Below are positions 1-8,295 of a stretch of 64,000 nt of DNA, in pieces; within the stretch, counting starts at the first letter, position 1; each line of letters begins with the position of its first letter. A program made the translations under genes and the position numbers. The notes beneath the pieces were generated by a model that saw only the letters and a program-made list of their open reading frames with translations, made no database searches and had not been told where the DNA came from. This DNA is from Deltaproteobacteria bacterium (GTDB lineage: Bacteria > Bdellovibrionota > UBA2394): contig JAFLCD010000003.1 of assembly GCA_017302715.1 (NCBI GenBank), positions 19,154 through 83,153 on the forward strand, read 5' to 3'.

Positions 1-1272
1 AACCGGAACATCAAAATCGAATTTATCGTAGTCGTAGTAAGGTTCAGCTTTTCGAATATCGTAATCGATTCCCGAAGCGCGGCCACATGGACCCGTGAAT
101 GCATAATCAACGGCCATTTCTTTGCTGACGACGCCGGTATCTTTCATTCGGTTCAGCCAAATTTTATTATTGGATAAAAGTTTATCTACTTCTTCAACCG
201 TTTCGCGAAGTGTAACAAGCACGCCTCGGCACTGACGTTTCCAATCTTCATCGAGATCTCCGTAAACTCCACCGATACGAGTGATCGATGTGAGCATTCG
301 ATTTCCGCAAAGTTTTTCAAAAAGCTCGTACACATTTTCTCGCTGACGAAAGCAAAACCAAAATGTCGTCAGCGCGCCCATATCCACGGCTGTCGTTCCG
401 ATGCAAACGAGATGATCGATGACTCGAGAAAGTTCATTTAAAATCACGCGAATATATTGCGCGCGAAGTGGAATCGTAACGCCGAGCATTCTCTCAACCG
501 CTTGGCAGTATCCAGAATTATTCATCGGCGCTGATAAGTAGTTTAATCGATCGGTGTAGGGAAGTAGCTGCTGATACTTGTGAGTCTCTGCCATTTTTTC
601 AAAACAGCGGTGTAGATATCCAATCTCCGCTTTCGATCGAATGATCGTTTCGCCTTCAAGTTCTACAAACCATCTAAAAGTTCCGTGAGTGGCGGGATGG
701 CTTGGGCCGATATTTAAAACCGTTCGCTGATTGGTCAAAATATCTTCGTGATCGTTGTGAGGCGGAGGCATCGGCGGAAATTCAAAAACTTCTGGCGCAT
801 CTAAAACTTGATTCGCCGTCGCCGAATAATTTTTTCTGAGTGGGTGCCCAACAAATTTATGATGGCACAAAATTCGAGTAAGACTTGGATGACCTTCAAA
901 GAAAATTCCCATCATATCGTAAGCCTCGCGCTCAAACCAATTGGCGGCTTTGTAAACAGAAGTGATGCTAGGAATTTTTGTTCCTTCTTTGTGAGGAACT
1001 TTTAAACGAATGCGTTTGTTATTATCTTTGTTGTAGAGATGATAAACGGCTTCAAAATTTTCTTCGCGCTCTGGATAATGCACTCCGCAAATATCCATCA
1101 TCCATAAAAATCCTTTTTGCTTTTTCAGAAATTCGCAAATTTTTCGGATGTCTGCGGCACGAACGGTTAAAATATATTCATTGGGATTCCAATTACTTTT
1201 TTCTTCGCGAAGAATCGAATCCGCGCCAATTTTTTCTTTGAGTTGTTGAACGAGTTGGAAGTGATATTCCAT
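1..1272 (-). CDS. nuoCD: NADH-quinone oxidoreductase subunits C and D fused, partial
   Basis: Fused C and D subunits of respiratory complex I, part of the peripheral arm that passes electrons from NADH towards quinone. My reading of the minus strand from the ATG at 1272 is open for 424 codons to the window edge, so the C-terminus is cut off. Residues 1 to about 150 are subunit C-like (VGHPLRK near residue 141). A short linker rich in proline follows, and subunit D begins with LNIGPSHPATHGTFR and later shows GPCGRASG. No stop lies between the two parts, so they are one protein, as in E. coli and other nuoCD organisms. The start overlaps the nuoB stop (TAATG), showing translational coupling. 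The quinone-site residues of the D part beyond the edge cannot be checked. Confidence 0.93.
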   Translation of the reverse strand, partial: MEYHFQLVQQLKEKIGADSILREEKSNWNPNEYILTVRAADIRKICEFLKKQKGFLWMMDICGVHYPEREENFEAVYHLYNKDNNKRIRLKVPHKEGTKIPSITSVYKAANWFEREAYDMMGIFFEGHPSLTRILCHHKFVGHPLRKNYSATANQVLDAPEVFEFPPMPPPHNDHEDILTNQRTVLNIGPSHPATHGTFRWFVELEGETIIRSKAEIGYLHRCFEKMAETHKYQQLLPYTDRLNYLSAPMNNSGYCQAVERMLGVTIPLRAQYIRVILNELSRVIDHLVCIGTTAVDMGALTTFWFCFRQRENVYELFEKLCGNRMLTSITRIGGVYGDLDEDWKRQCRGVLVTLRETVEEVDKLLSNNKIWLNRMKDTGVVSKEMAVDYAFTGPCGRASGIDYDIRKAEPYYDYDKFDFDVPV

Positions 1273-1826
1273 TAATGAGAATCTCCCTGAGCTACGCTTT
1301 GAACTTGGTCGGAACTTCGTTCAGCCATTTTTTTCTTTTCCAAAAGTCTTTGCGAAGGTGTGTCGCCTTTGGCGATTTTTTCTTGCAGCTTCATGATCCC
1401 TTGAATCACCGCTTCTGGAGTTGGAGGACAACCGGGCACATAAATATCGACAGGCACGATCGACTCAATTCCTTGAACCGTGTGATACGCGCGATAAAAT
1501 CCGCCGGATGAAGCGCAAACTCCCATACTCAAAACCCATTTGGGTTCAGGCATTTGCTCGTACACTTGTCGAAGTACTGGCGCCATTTTTTCGGTGATCG
1601 TTCCGGCGACGATCAAAAGATCAGCTTGGCGAGGAGAGAAGCGCACGACTTCGGCTCCGAATCTTGAAACATCGTAGTGAGATCCCACGACCGCCATATA
1701 TTCGATTCCGCAACAGGCGGTTCCGAAGGGCAAAGGCCAGAGCGCGTTTTTTCGCGTCCAATTGATGAAGGCCTTTATTTGGGTGGTGAATAGAGGAAGT
1801 TGTTCTAGGGGTGTTAGTGTCTTCAT
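1272..1826 (-). CDS. nuoB: NADH-quinone oxidoreductase subunit B
   Basis: Complex I subunit that holds the terminal [4Fe-4S] cluster N2, which hands electrons to quinone. The 184-residue length is normal. The cluster ligands are all visible: adjacent Cys38-Cys39 in ACCGIEY, Cys104 in [10 protein letters not shown] and Cys133 in [10 protein letters not shown]. Residues 150-184 form a charged tail of low conservation. nuoB overlaps the following nuoCD start. The usual upstream partner nuoA is not present: the 166 bases before the start hold no gene on this strand, and beyond them lies tRNA-His in the opposite direction. nuoB is therefore the first gene of this transcription unit and its promoter should lie in 1827-1992. 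Confidence 0.96.
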   Translation of the reverse strand: MKTLTPLEQLPLFTTQIKAFINWTRKNALWPLPFGTACCGIEYMAVVGSHYDVSRFGAEVVRFSPRQADLLIVAGTITEKMAPVLRQVYEQMPEPKWVLSMGVCASSGGFYRAYHTVQGIESIVPVDIYVPGCPPTPEAVIQGIMKLQEKIAKGDTPSQRLLEKKKMAERSSDQVQSVAQGDSH

Positions 1827-1992
1827 CGCCCTTTATCGTAAGGTCTTGAGGACTTTGGGATCAATATTGCATTTGGATATAATAAGGACAGGGTTTACGT
1901 TCGCGTAAGAAAAATCGGGTCTTGATTTCGCTAAATTTCGCGGGTTTTGTGGTATGTCTTTGAGGGCGTGACAAATAGTTGCGCAATTAGGT

Positions 1993-2069
1993 GGTGGACG
2001 TAGCTCAGTTGGTAGAGCTCCGCACTGTGACTGCGGCCGTCGTGGGTTCAAATCCCATCGTCCACCCCA
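1993..2069 (+). tRNA. tRNA-His (anticodon GTG), CCA encoded
   Basis: A complete cloverleaf. The 7-bp acceptor stem GTGGACG (1994-2000) pairs with CGTCCAC (2059-2065). The anticodon stem is CCGCA/TGCGG around the loop CTGTGAC, with anticodon GTG at 2027-2029. The T-arm is GTGGG TTCAAAT CCCAC. The extra G at -1 (1993) opposite discriminator C73 (2066) is the histidine identity signature, and CCA follows at 2067-2069. The gene diverges from the nuo operon. Confidence 0.97.
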
Positions 2070-2106
2070 TCTTGACTTTCTATTTTTTTCTATTAAAATA
2101 TAGAAT

Positions 2107-2331
2107 ATGTCTAAAGTGCAATTAGCCACTCAGGTTCATTCCCAAGTTAAGAAGGCTCTGGAAGATGCATGTGAATCTCGCGGTCTTAAGATCGGCCATT
2201 TTGTTCAAGAAGCGATTTTAGACAAACTTGAAGAGTATGAAGATATTGCCGACCTGAGAAAGCTTCGTGCGGAACCGACGCGTCCATTGAGTGAAATTAT
2301 CAAGGACCTTGAGCGAAGTGATAAAGTATAA
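2107..2331 (+). CDS. Antitoxin of a type II toxin-antitoxin pair (RHH-like)
   Basis: A 74-residue protein placed directly before a RelE/ParE-type toxin, the standard antitoxin position. Residues 1-45 suggest a ribbon-helix-helix fold (VQLATQVHSQVKKALEDACESRG followed by a helix with QEAILDKLEEY). The C-terminal part, LSEIIKDLERS, is charged and amphipathic and is the likely toxin-wrapping segment. Such antitoxins bind and neutralise the toxin and repress their own promoter. The toxin start lies inside this gene (overlap 2318-2331), which supports coupled translation. The gene begins 37 bases after tRNA-His. Assignment to a RelB, ParD or other subfamily cannot be decided by eye. Confidence 0.75.
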   Translation: MSKVQLATQVHSQVKKALEDACESRGLKIGHFVQEAILDKLEEYEDIADLRKLRAEPTRPLSEIIKDLERSDKV

Positions 2332-2578
2332 AATTTCTCTTTCGAATTCTGCAGAGAAAGCCCTAAAAAAAATTCCAAAAAATGACGTGCGGCGTGTTCT
2401 TGCTAAGTTAGAATCTCTAACAATCGATCCCTTTCCGGATGGATGTAAAAAACTTGAAGGTGAGGCCCATGCCTTTCGGGTTAGGGTAGGTATTTACCGA
2501 ATTATTTATGATGTAATCGGCACTGACCTAATTATATTTGTTTTAAAGATCGCTCATCGTAAAGACGCTTACCGATAA
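2318..2578 (+). CDS. RelE/ParE-family toxin
   Basis: Small basic protein of the RelE/ParE superfamily. RelE members cut mRNA on the ribosome and ParE members poison DNA gyrase; I cannot tell which applies. I place the start at GTG 2318, giving about 86 residues beginning VIKYKISLS, because family proteins begin with this first beta strand. The longer frame from GTG 2291 would add residues translated inside the antitoxin. The characteristic stretches are SAEKALKKIPK, then a helix VRRVLAKLESL, then KLEGEAHAFRVRVGIYRIIYD and the C-terminal strand VLKIAHRKDAYR, all close to the RelE pattern. The pair appears intact, with no frameshift. Confidence 0.85.
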   Translation: MIKYKISLSNSAEKALKKIPKNDVRRVLAKLESLTIDPFPDGCKKLEGEAHAFRVRVGIYRIIYDVIGTDLIIFVLKIAHRKDAYR

Positions 2579-2585
2579 TTTGAAC

Positions 2586-3398
2586 TCAAGGTAATTTCTG
2601 CAAAATGGCTCCACATAATTGTACGGCCGTTGTTTTTGCGGACGTTGGATTTTGTCCGGCGATAAACAATGTATTTCTTTTAGAACTCAATTTTACGACG
2701 TGATCGGCCCAAAGTCCTCCATCAATAAACTTGAAACCAGCCGCGGTAAGTTCCATCTCAGGTGTGGTTTTCAAAAGAGCTTTTTTTATGTGAGCCTGAG
2801 CTTCTTCTTGGTCGGTGAATGCAGTCACGGAGCTCCCCTGGGGAAACAGATTGGCAATTTTAGCTAAAACGATGGGTGCGTGACAGACCAGAGCGACGGG
2901 AATACCTGCTGCATCGGAAAGTTGAAGTAATTTTTTCACGTCCGGAGAGGTCAATAAATCTTCCATGACTCCATGACCGCCTACAAAAAATACGCCACTA
3001 AATTTGTTAAGCGATTCAGCTGTCATATTTCGCAGATCTAAAATTTGGCTCTTATCAATCACATTATTTTTGATCTGAATTGCTGATTCGTAATCCTGTT
3101 CATTGGCCCAGAACAAAAGTTTTCCGTCAGGATTTTTTGCTTCTGCGATCGGATCCATCGTGGGACGTTTACCTGTCGGAGTTGCGATACGAATTTCAAA
3201 CCCATTTTCTAAAAACTCTTCATACGGGTGAGTAAACTCCGTCAGCCAGTATCCAGTTCTGTGTGTGGAATTATCGTTGAGAGTGAGCGAAGCGGCCTCA
3301 GTCATAATCATCAAGATGGGTTTTGGTTCCTTTTTTTGCGCGAGCAATGAAATCGGGAAAAGACTGATTATAAGAAAGAATTTTTTCAGGTTTCTCAT
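2586..3398 (-). CDS. Exported DJ-1/PfpI (Hsp31-like) family protein
   Basis: Class I glutamine-amidotransferase-like protein of the DJ-1/PfpI superfamily. Visible active-site features are the nucleophilic elbow VCHAP with Cys172-His173, the GGHG loop at 140-143, and Glu54 in GYWLTEFTHPY, which matches the glutamate position of Hsp31-type members. Hsp31 relatives act as glyoxalases, deglycases or chaperones; the activity here is not known. Residues 1-20 form a signal peptide (basic start, then a hydrophobic run ending SLLA before QKK), so the protein should be periplasmic, which is unusual for the family. It is convergent with the toxin gene, with seven bases between the stops. Confidence 0.85.
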   Translation of the reverse strand: MRNLKKFFLIISLFPISLLAQKKEPKPILMIMTEAASLTLNDNSTHRTGYWLTEFTHPYEEFLENGFEIRIATPTGKRPTMDPIAEAKNPDGKLLFWANEQDYESAIQIKNNVIDKSQILDLRNMTAESLNKFSGVFFVGGHGVMEDLLTSPDVKKLLQLSDAAGIPVALVCHAPIVLAKIANLFPQGSSVTAFTDQEEAQAHIKKALLKTTPEMELTAAGFKFIDGGLWADHVVKLSSKRNTLFIAGQNPTSAKTTAVQLCGAILQKLP

Positions 3399-3511
3399 TC
3401 AAAACCGGTTAGCATTAAGCTGCCCCAAAGTCGCCGAAAATGCTGCGACGGCTCCAAAGCTGCATAGATAGGGGCTTGAAGAACTAAAATAGCCCACTGA
3501 AAAATTTTAAT

Positions 3512-3991
3512 TTATTTACCAATCGCCGCCTCAAGTGCAGCGATATCAATTTTCTTCATCGTCATCATCGCTTTGAAACCGCGCTTCGCTTTGTCGGGAT
3601 CAGAACTTGTTGTGAGATCGAGCAGTAATCTCGGTGTGATCTGCCACGAGAAACCCCATCGATCTTTGCACCAACCGCATTCGCTTGCGCTGCCGCCATT
3701 TTTTATAATCGCATTCCAATAGCGATCCGTTTCTTCTTGGTTTTCGGTGACGACCATAAAACTGACAGCTTCGTTCGGTTTAAAAATCGGTCCGCCATTG
3801 AGACCAACAAATTTGCGTCCGAGTACAGTGAACTCAACCGTTAATTCGCTACCTTCTTTGCCACCAGGAAAGTCACCCGGCGCTTTGTTCACTCGTGTGA
3901 CCTGACTATTCGGAAATGTTTCTGCGTAAAAAGCCGCTGCCTTACTTGCTTGATCGTGATCGAACCAGATGCATGTGACGATTTCATTCAT
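3512..3991 (-). CDS. VOC-superfamily protein, PhnB/3-demethylubiquinone methyltransferase-like
   Basis: A 159-residue protein of the PF06983 type (vicinal oxygen chelate fold). It starts EIVTCIWFDHDQASKAAAFYAETF, contains KFVGLNGGP and ends with the usual ECGWCKDRWGFSWQITPR block. Despite the historical name, these proteins are not methyltransferases; most are uncharacterised and some are metal-dependent. The start codon overlaps the stop of the dCMP deaminase gene by four bases (3988-3991), so the two are co-translated. No function follows from that pairing. The 113 bases beyond its upstream neighbour DJ-1 gene (3399-3511) contain nothing recognisable. Confidence 0.88.
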   Translation of the reverse strand: MNEIVTCIWFDHDQASKAAAFYAETFPNSQVTRVNKAPGDFPGGKEGSELTVEFTVLGRKFVGLNGGPIFKPNEAVSFMVVTENQEETDRYWNAIIKNGGSASECGWCKDRWGFSWQITPRLLLDLTTSSDPDKAKRGFKAMMTMKKIDIAALEAAIGK

Positions 3992-4416
3992 CGTGTGTCT
4001 CCTAAGATTTGTTCCACTTCGATTCCAACAGTTTTTAAAATCTCAACCGAATCGCGAATTCGATAATCTTGGGCGTAGTAAATTTTTTTCACATTTCCAA
4101 GATTGATGAGGCGCTTCGCGCATTGAACGCAGGGGAGGTGAGTGACGAAAACGACTTTCTCCGTTTGTCTTGGAGCGTCGCAATTGATGACAGCATTTTC
4201 TTCAGAGTGAAGACATCCGCAATTGCCTGGCTCTTCTCGGTCGCATTTATTTAAAAGCCCCGTGGCGTTGCCGTTGTATCCAATCGCTAAAACTTTTCTA
4301 AAATCTGTCGAGGTGATGACTGTGCCCACTTGCAGTCGAACGCACGTCGAGCGAGCGGCTAGAATTTTTGCGAGTTCGATATAAATTTGAGGAAAACTTG
4401 GGCGTGATTTCATCAT
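3988..4416 (-). CDS. dCMP/cytidine deaminase family protein (ComEB-like)
   Basis: Zinc-dependent deaminase, most likely converting dCMP to dUMP for thymidylate synthesis. The zinc and catalytic motif is His70-Ser-Glu72 (HSEENA, where most relatives have HAEENA). The PCxxC motif supplies Cys96 and Cys99 (LPCVQCAK). The Cys/His cluster before it (CDREEPGNCGCLH) resembles the extra zinc site of dCMP deaminases. At 142 residues it has the normal family length. It sits upstream of the VOC protein in a two-gene unit. A role in DNA uptake should not be inferred from the ComEB name. Confidence 0.9.
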   Translation of the reverse strand: MMKSRPSFPQIYIELAKILAARSTCVRLQVGTVITSTDFRKVLAIGYNGNATGLLNKCDREEPGNCGCLHSEENAVINCDAPRQTEKVVFVTHLPCVQCAKRLINLGNVKKIYYAQDYRIRDSVEILKTVGIEVEQILGDTR

Positions 4417-4462
4417 TTTATTTTATAGGGCGTGCACTAGGGCCTACGCAAGAGGTCTCCAT

Positions 4463-6991
4463 TCAATCTCTTCCAAATCCTTGAAATGCCTGCCGAGGAC
4501 GAACTTTTCGACTGCGATACGAAGCAATCCACGCCACGAAAGTGACAAGAATTAAAATACCTAAAGGAATATATCCAAACGAGGCGCTCCATTCACCTCC
4601 TTCAATATTGAAATAATAAAAGAGCATCAATTTGCTAAAAAGTAGTCCGATTGTAACTCCGATGACCGAGGGCACGAACGCCAGCAGAACTAATTCAAGA
4701 ATGAGAAAAATTTGCAATTGGCTCGCACTTGCTCCCACGCATCGTAAAACGGCAAAGTCTCTTTCTCGGCTTAGAACTTTTTCTTGCGCCAGAACGGCAA
4801 TCATCGAAATGCCTAAGATTAAAAGAAAGCCAAGAATGCCTTTTAGCGCAGCAGAAATATTTCCTAAGATTCGTGTAAGATCGCTTTTTATTTGTGCGAT
4901 ATCGACAAGTGAAACAGCGGGTAATTCACGATTGAGTGTTTCGCGAATATCAAGTCTCGACTTTAAACCTTCAGCTTCAACGGCTCCGAGATAAGAAAAA
5001 GGAAGATCTTCAAATACGCCTTTTTGAAATAGAATTCGAAAACCCGGTTGAAATTCTGTCCATCGCACAATTCTAAAGTTGCTCACTTTCGCTTCAAAAG
5101 GAACTCCGTAAATTTCAAATCCTAAACGGTCTCCAATTTCTACTTGATAGCGACGTGCAAATTCGCGGGTCAGCGAAACCTCAGGAAGAAAAGATGCTTC
5201 TGAATCATAATCATTCGACCAGAATTTTCCCTGAACGAGTCTTTCTCGCTCGGGAAGAGAGCTTGCTTCGCTAACCAAAAATTCAGAATTGAATCGTCCA
5301 TCCTCAGTTTGCTGCTCTGGACTTAGAGCCTTGCCATTGATTTGCTTCCACCTCACACGTATCCAAGGAGCCCAGTCTATGCGAACATTTTTTTTATTTG
5401 AAAGCGCGGCTTCCACAGAATTCTTTTCGCTTTCCCCAAGATCAAAAATAAAAAGGCTCGATTGCCTAACAGAATTCTCTACCCGAAATTCTGACTGTAG
5501 CTCTCCTTCAAGAGAAGTGATTGCTCCAAGAATCAAAGCCAATACAAAAAAAAGTGTGGCAGCCAAGATACTCATCGGTCGCTCCCTAAGCAGCATGCGA
5601 ATAGGAAAAAGAATCGCTATATTAAGTTTTGAAATGGGCAAGCGTGATAGAGCCGCGAGCATTGCCCAAGAAATCAAACTACCTGCGGCCAAAATGAAAA
5701 GAAGTGCAATGGTTAAAACCGTCGACTGAAGTAAATCCCTTAAAATAAAAAATTGAAAACACCAGAGAGCTAAAAGAATTCCAAGCGCGAGCAAAATATG
5801 CTTTCGATTTAATCGCAAAGCGAGCTCTTGATTTCTCAATAGTAAAATTGGTTTAAAATCATTCGCTCCGAGTAGTGCAAACATTGAAAATAAAAAAGGA
5901 ACGCTTAGTCCGCAGACAGCTGAAAATAAAAAAACTCCAACTCCCGGCCGACTTTGCAAAGATATCTGAAGAAGTTCCGAAATTTGAGGTACTAAAATTT
6001 CAAAAGCAAAATATCCAAGAAGAAGGCCGAGCGCGCAGAAGATAAGTGAGAATGTAGCAACCGAACTTAAAAGAAATAACTGAATTTGCGCGCGTGCCGC
6101 ACCTAGAGAGCGAAGCACCGCAAAAAGGTAGCGCCTTTCATAGAGCCAATTCTGAAAAGCTCCAAACACGGCAAAACCCGAAAGTAAAAGTGCTGCTACG
6201 GTGACAAGCTGTGCGAATAACGTCACCTGATCGAAAATGGTTTGAAACCCTCGCTCAGCTTCATTGTAAGTAGTCACGCGAAAGGCAGGGTCGTTGATTT
6301 CTTTTTTAATTTCGTTGCGAATCTCTCGAGGGTCACGCGAAGTCTCGTTGAGTTTAATATGATATTCGTAACTTACTCGTCCAGGCCGATCGAGCAGATG
6401 TGTAGAATTTAAATGCCGCTCATGAATCCAAACCGTCGGTGCAAAAGACAAAAAACTGCCGAGAGAATTTTTCGAATTCAAAAGTAGGCTTACAATTCGA
6501 AAATTTGTTTCACCGATTTGAACAAAATCTCCAATATGAAGTCCAAGGAGCACACTCAAATCTTCCGGAACGATTACAGACGGCTCTGCAAAATTTAAAT
6601 CTTGGTAAGTTTTTTTATTTGAAAGCTCGTGATTAGAATAAAAAGGAAAAGCAGAATCCACCACCATCAATCGAACGAATCTACTTTCTTTCGCTTTCTT
6701 CGCTTGAAGCATCGTATTGAATTCTAAAGTTTTTGAAATTTGAGTTCCTCGTGGAAGGTTCGATAAGATGGCGGCCAAAGTAGGTTCAGGCAAATCTCTG
6801 AAAGCTTCGATGGCTAAGTCGCCTCCTAGTTGGGAGCGACCTTCATTACTGATTTGAGTTTTAATCAAAGTTTCAAACGAGCGAAAAAGAAATAGGCTTG
6901 CAATCGCGATGGTGAGAGCGATTCCTGGAAGTACTAGGCGACGTCGTCCTAAAAAAAGCTCACGCCATGAAGTTTTGACGAGATTCCACAA
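4463..6991 (-). CDS. ybbP: FtsX-like ABC transporter permease (YbbP-type)
   Basis: An 842-residue inner-membrane permease with the YbbP architecture: about ten membrane segments and two FtsX-type domains. An N-terminal segment lies at about 17-36. A large periplasmic domain and a three- to four-helix FtsX block follow at about 255-375, then four more helices up to about 490. A second periplasmic domain precedes the last FtsX block at about 710-825. The partner ATPase overlaps its start by 32 bases, and a TesA-like esterase precedes that. In E. coli the equivalent ybbA-ybbP pair lies next to tesA. Relatives are thought to act on lipid or lipoprotein extraction from the inner membrane; the substrate here is unknown. 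Confidence 0.88.
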   Translation of the reverse strand: MWNLVKTSWRELFLGRRRLVLPGIALTIAIASLFLFRSFETLIKTQISNEGRSQLGGDLAIEAFRDLPEPTLAAILSNLPRGTQISKTLEFNTMLQAKKAKESRFVRLMVVDSAFPFYSNHELSNKKTYQDLNFAEPSVIVPEDLSVLLGLHIGDFVQIGETNFRIVSLLLNSKNSLGSFLSFAPTVWIHERHLNSTHLLDRPGRVSYEYHIKLNETSRDPREIRNEIKKEINDPAFRVTTYNEAERGFQTIFDQVTLFAQLVTVAALLLSGFAVFGAFQNWLYERRYLFAVLRSLGAARAQIQLFLLSSVATFSLIFCALGLLLGYFAFEILVPQISELLQISLQSRPGVGVFLFSAVCGLSVPFLFSMFALLGANDFKPILLLRNQELALRLNRKHILLALGILLALWCFQFFILRDLLQSTVLTIALLFILAAGSLISWAMLAALSRLPISKLNIAILFPIRMLLRERPMSILAATLFFVLALILGAITSLEGELQSEFRVENSVRQSSLFIFDLGESEKNSVEAALSNKKNVRIDWAPWIRVRWKQINGKALSPEQQTEDGRFNSEFLVSEASSLPERERLVQGKFWSNDYDSEASFLPEVSLTREFARRYQVEIGDRLGFEIYGVPFEAKVSNFRIVRWTEFQPGFRILFQKGVFEDLPFSYLGAVEAEGLKSRLDIRETLNRELPAVSLVDIAQIKSDLTRILGNISAALKGILGFLLILGISMIAVLAQEKVLSRERDFAVLRCVGASASQLQIFLILELVLLAFVPSVIGVTIGLLFSKLMLFYYFNIEGGEWSASFGYIPLGILILVTFVAWIASYRSRKVRPRQAFQGFGRD

Positions 6992-7640
6992 CGGAAATTT
7001 TTCCTCCTATAATGGGAATCTGTCGATCAGCTCGATTTGCCAGAGACATATCATGAGTGACGAGTAGCAAGGTTTTCTGCCCTCGCATTTCGAGCAGAAG
7101 ATTCATAACCGTTTCTCCATGCTCGACGTCGAGATTTCCGGTTGGTTCATCTGCAAATAAAATTTCTGGATCATTGATTAACGCTCGACAGATCGAAACT
7201 CTCTGTTGCTCTCCTCCAGAAAGTTGATGAGGACGGTGCGAAGCTCGATCTCGCAAACCCACGCGCTCCAAAAGTTCAAAAGCTTTTGCTTCTCCATTGC
7301 GTTCACCGGAAAGTTGAAATGGAATCAAAACATTCTCAAGAGCCGTCATCGTAGGAATCAAGTGATAGGCCTGAAAAATAAATCCTAAAGATTTTCTCCG
7401 AAGCGGAACGAGTTCTTCTTCTGACAAGTTTTCGATCCGCTTTCCATCTAGCTCGATCGTGCCTTTTGTCGGTCGATCTAATCCAGCCAACAAACTCAAT
7501 AGAGTTGTTTTGCCACTGCCAGATTTTCCGATGATAGAAACAAATTCGCCGCGAGCAATTTCTAAATCAATGCCTTTTAAAATTTCCAATTTTTGTTTGG
7601 CGTCAGCGTAGACTTTCCAAAGACCTTGCGCACGAATCAA
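6960..7640 (-). CDS. ybbA: ABC transporter ATP-binding protein (YbbA/LolD-type)
   Basis: ATPase of the MacB/LolD class that powers the neighbouring YbbP-like permease. Its 226 residues show Walker [10 protein letters not shown] at 39-46, the Q-loop at FIFQAYHL (near 88-94), the signature LSGGEQQRV at 140-148, Walker B with catalytic glutamate in [12 protein letters not shown] (160-171), and the switch histidine in VTHDMSLA. All ATPase residues are intact. It overlaps tesA by four bases upstream and the permease by 32 bases downstream, so all three genes are one operon. LolD and YbbA cannot be separated on sequence alone; the tesA and YbbP context decides for YbbA. Confidence 0.92.
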   Translation of the reverse strand: MIRAQGLWKVYADAKQKLEILKGIDLEIARGEFVSIIGKSGSGKTTLLSLLAGLDRPTKGTIELDGKRIENLSEEELVPLRRKSLGFIFQAYHLIPTMTALENVLIPFQLSGERNGEAKAFELLERVGLRDRASHRPHQLSGGEQQRVSICRALINDPEILFADEPTGNLDVEHGETVMNLLLEMRGQKTLLLVTHDMSLANRADRQIPIIGGKISVVESRQNFMA

Positions 7641-8245
7641 GGCGAGCTCCTCTCCGTTTTTTTTACCAATGGATAAAGAAATTTAAAAATTTCTTCAGCA
7701 AGTTTTTCCTGGCCCTTAGCATTAGGATGTATGCGATCGGTAAGATTCATCTCGATCTTTCCCACGACAGATTGAATATAATTTTTCATGACAGGAATTT
7801 TTTCTTCTCGCTCAAGCTCCTCGAAGATTCGATCGAAGTCTTTAGAGTAATGAGCGCCCAGACTGGTAGGTGCGTCTATCCCAAGCACCGCGACTTTAAT
7901 TTTCGCCTTTTTTGCCTCGCGGATCATTTCTTTTAAATTTTCTTTTGTCTTCTTAGGTGAGAGGCCGCGAAGCATATCGTTTCCACCAAGAGCAATGATC
8001 ACCCAGTCTGGAGACGATTTTTTTATCATCCATCCTAAACGTCGAAGTCCTCCTGCAGTTGTATCACCCGAAACACCTCCGTTTAAGATCTGGACAGGTA
8101 TTTTTTCATTTTCGAACTGATTTTGCAGGAGAGTAGGATAGGCTTGGTCTTCTTTTAATCCATAGCCAGCTGTCAGACTATCACCCACGATTAGGATTTT
8201 GGTGGGAAGGGAAAAGATAAGACTAAATAGGAAACTCAGAATCAC
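7637..8245 (-). CDS. tesA: GDSL esterase/lysophospholipase (TesA-like)
   Basis: SGNH-fold hydrolase related to E. coli TesA (thioesterase I, protease I, lysophospholipase L1) in the periplasm or envelope. The four conserved blocks are present: Ser23 in VGDSLTAGYG (block I), Gly in NGGVSGDTTAGG (block II), Asn89 in ALGGNDMLRG (block III), and Asp170/His173 in DRIHPNAKG (block V). Residues 1-13 are hydrophobic and likely serve as a signal peptide, although very short. It is the first gene of the tesA-ybbA-ybbP operon; in E. coli tesA is transcribed divergently from ybbA-ybbP, here all three run together. This suggests that ester hydrolysis and envelope transport are linked. Confidence 0.9.
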   Translation of the reverse strand: MILSFLFSLIFSLPTKILIVGDSLTAGYGLKEDQAYPTLLQNQFENEKIPVQILNGGVSGDTTAGGLRRLGWMIKKSSPDWVIIALGGNDMLRGLSPKKTKENLKEMIREAKKAKIKVAVLGIDAPTSLGAHYSKDFDRIFEELEREEKIPVMKNYIQSVVGKIEMNLTDRIHPNAKGQEKLAEEIFKFLYPLVKKTERSSP

Positions 8246-8295
8246 ATGAGAATCTTAACAATCTTAACGTGAAAAGCTACCCGCTTCGTCAGCCT

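Noticed and set aside
978..1241. Plus-strand open frame over the nuoC part
   Set aside because: The opposite frame is a clear fused NuoCD protein, so this is an antisense shadow.
1833..2129. A 98-residue open frame on the minus strand over tRNA-His
   Set aside because: It runs through the antisense of the tRNA and shows the usual artefact peptide (GGRWDLNPRRPQSQ) with no gene-like features.
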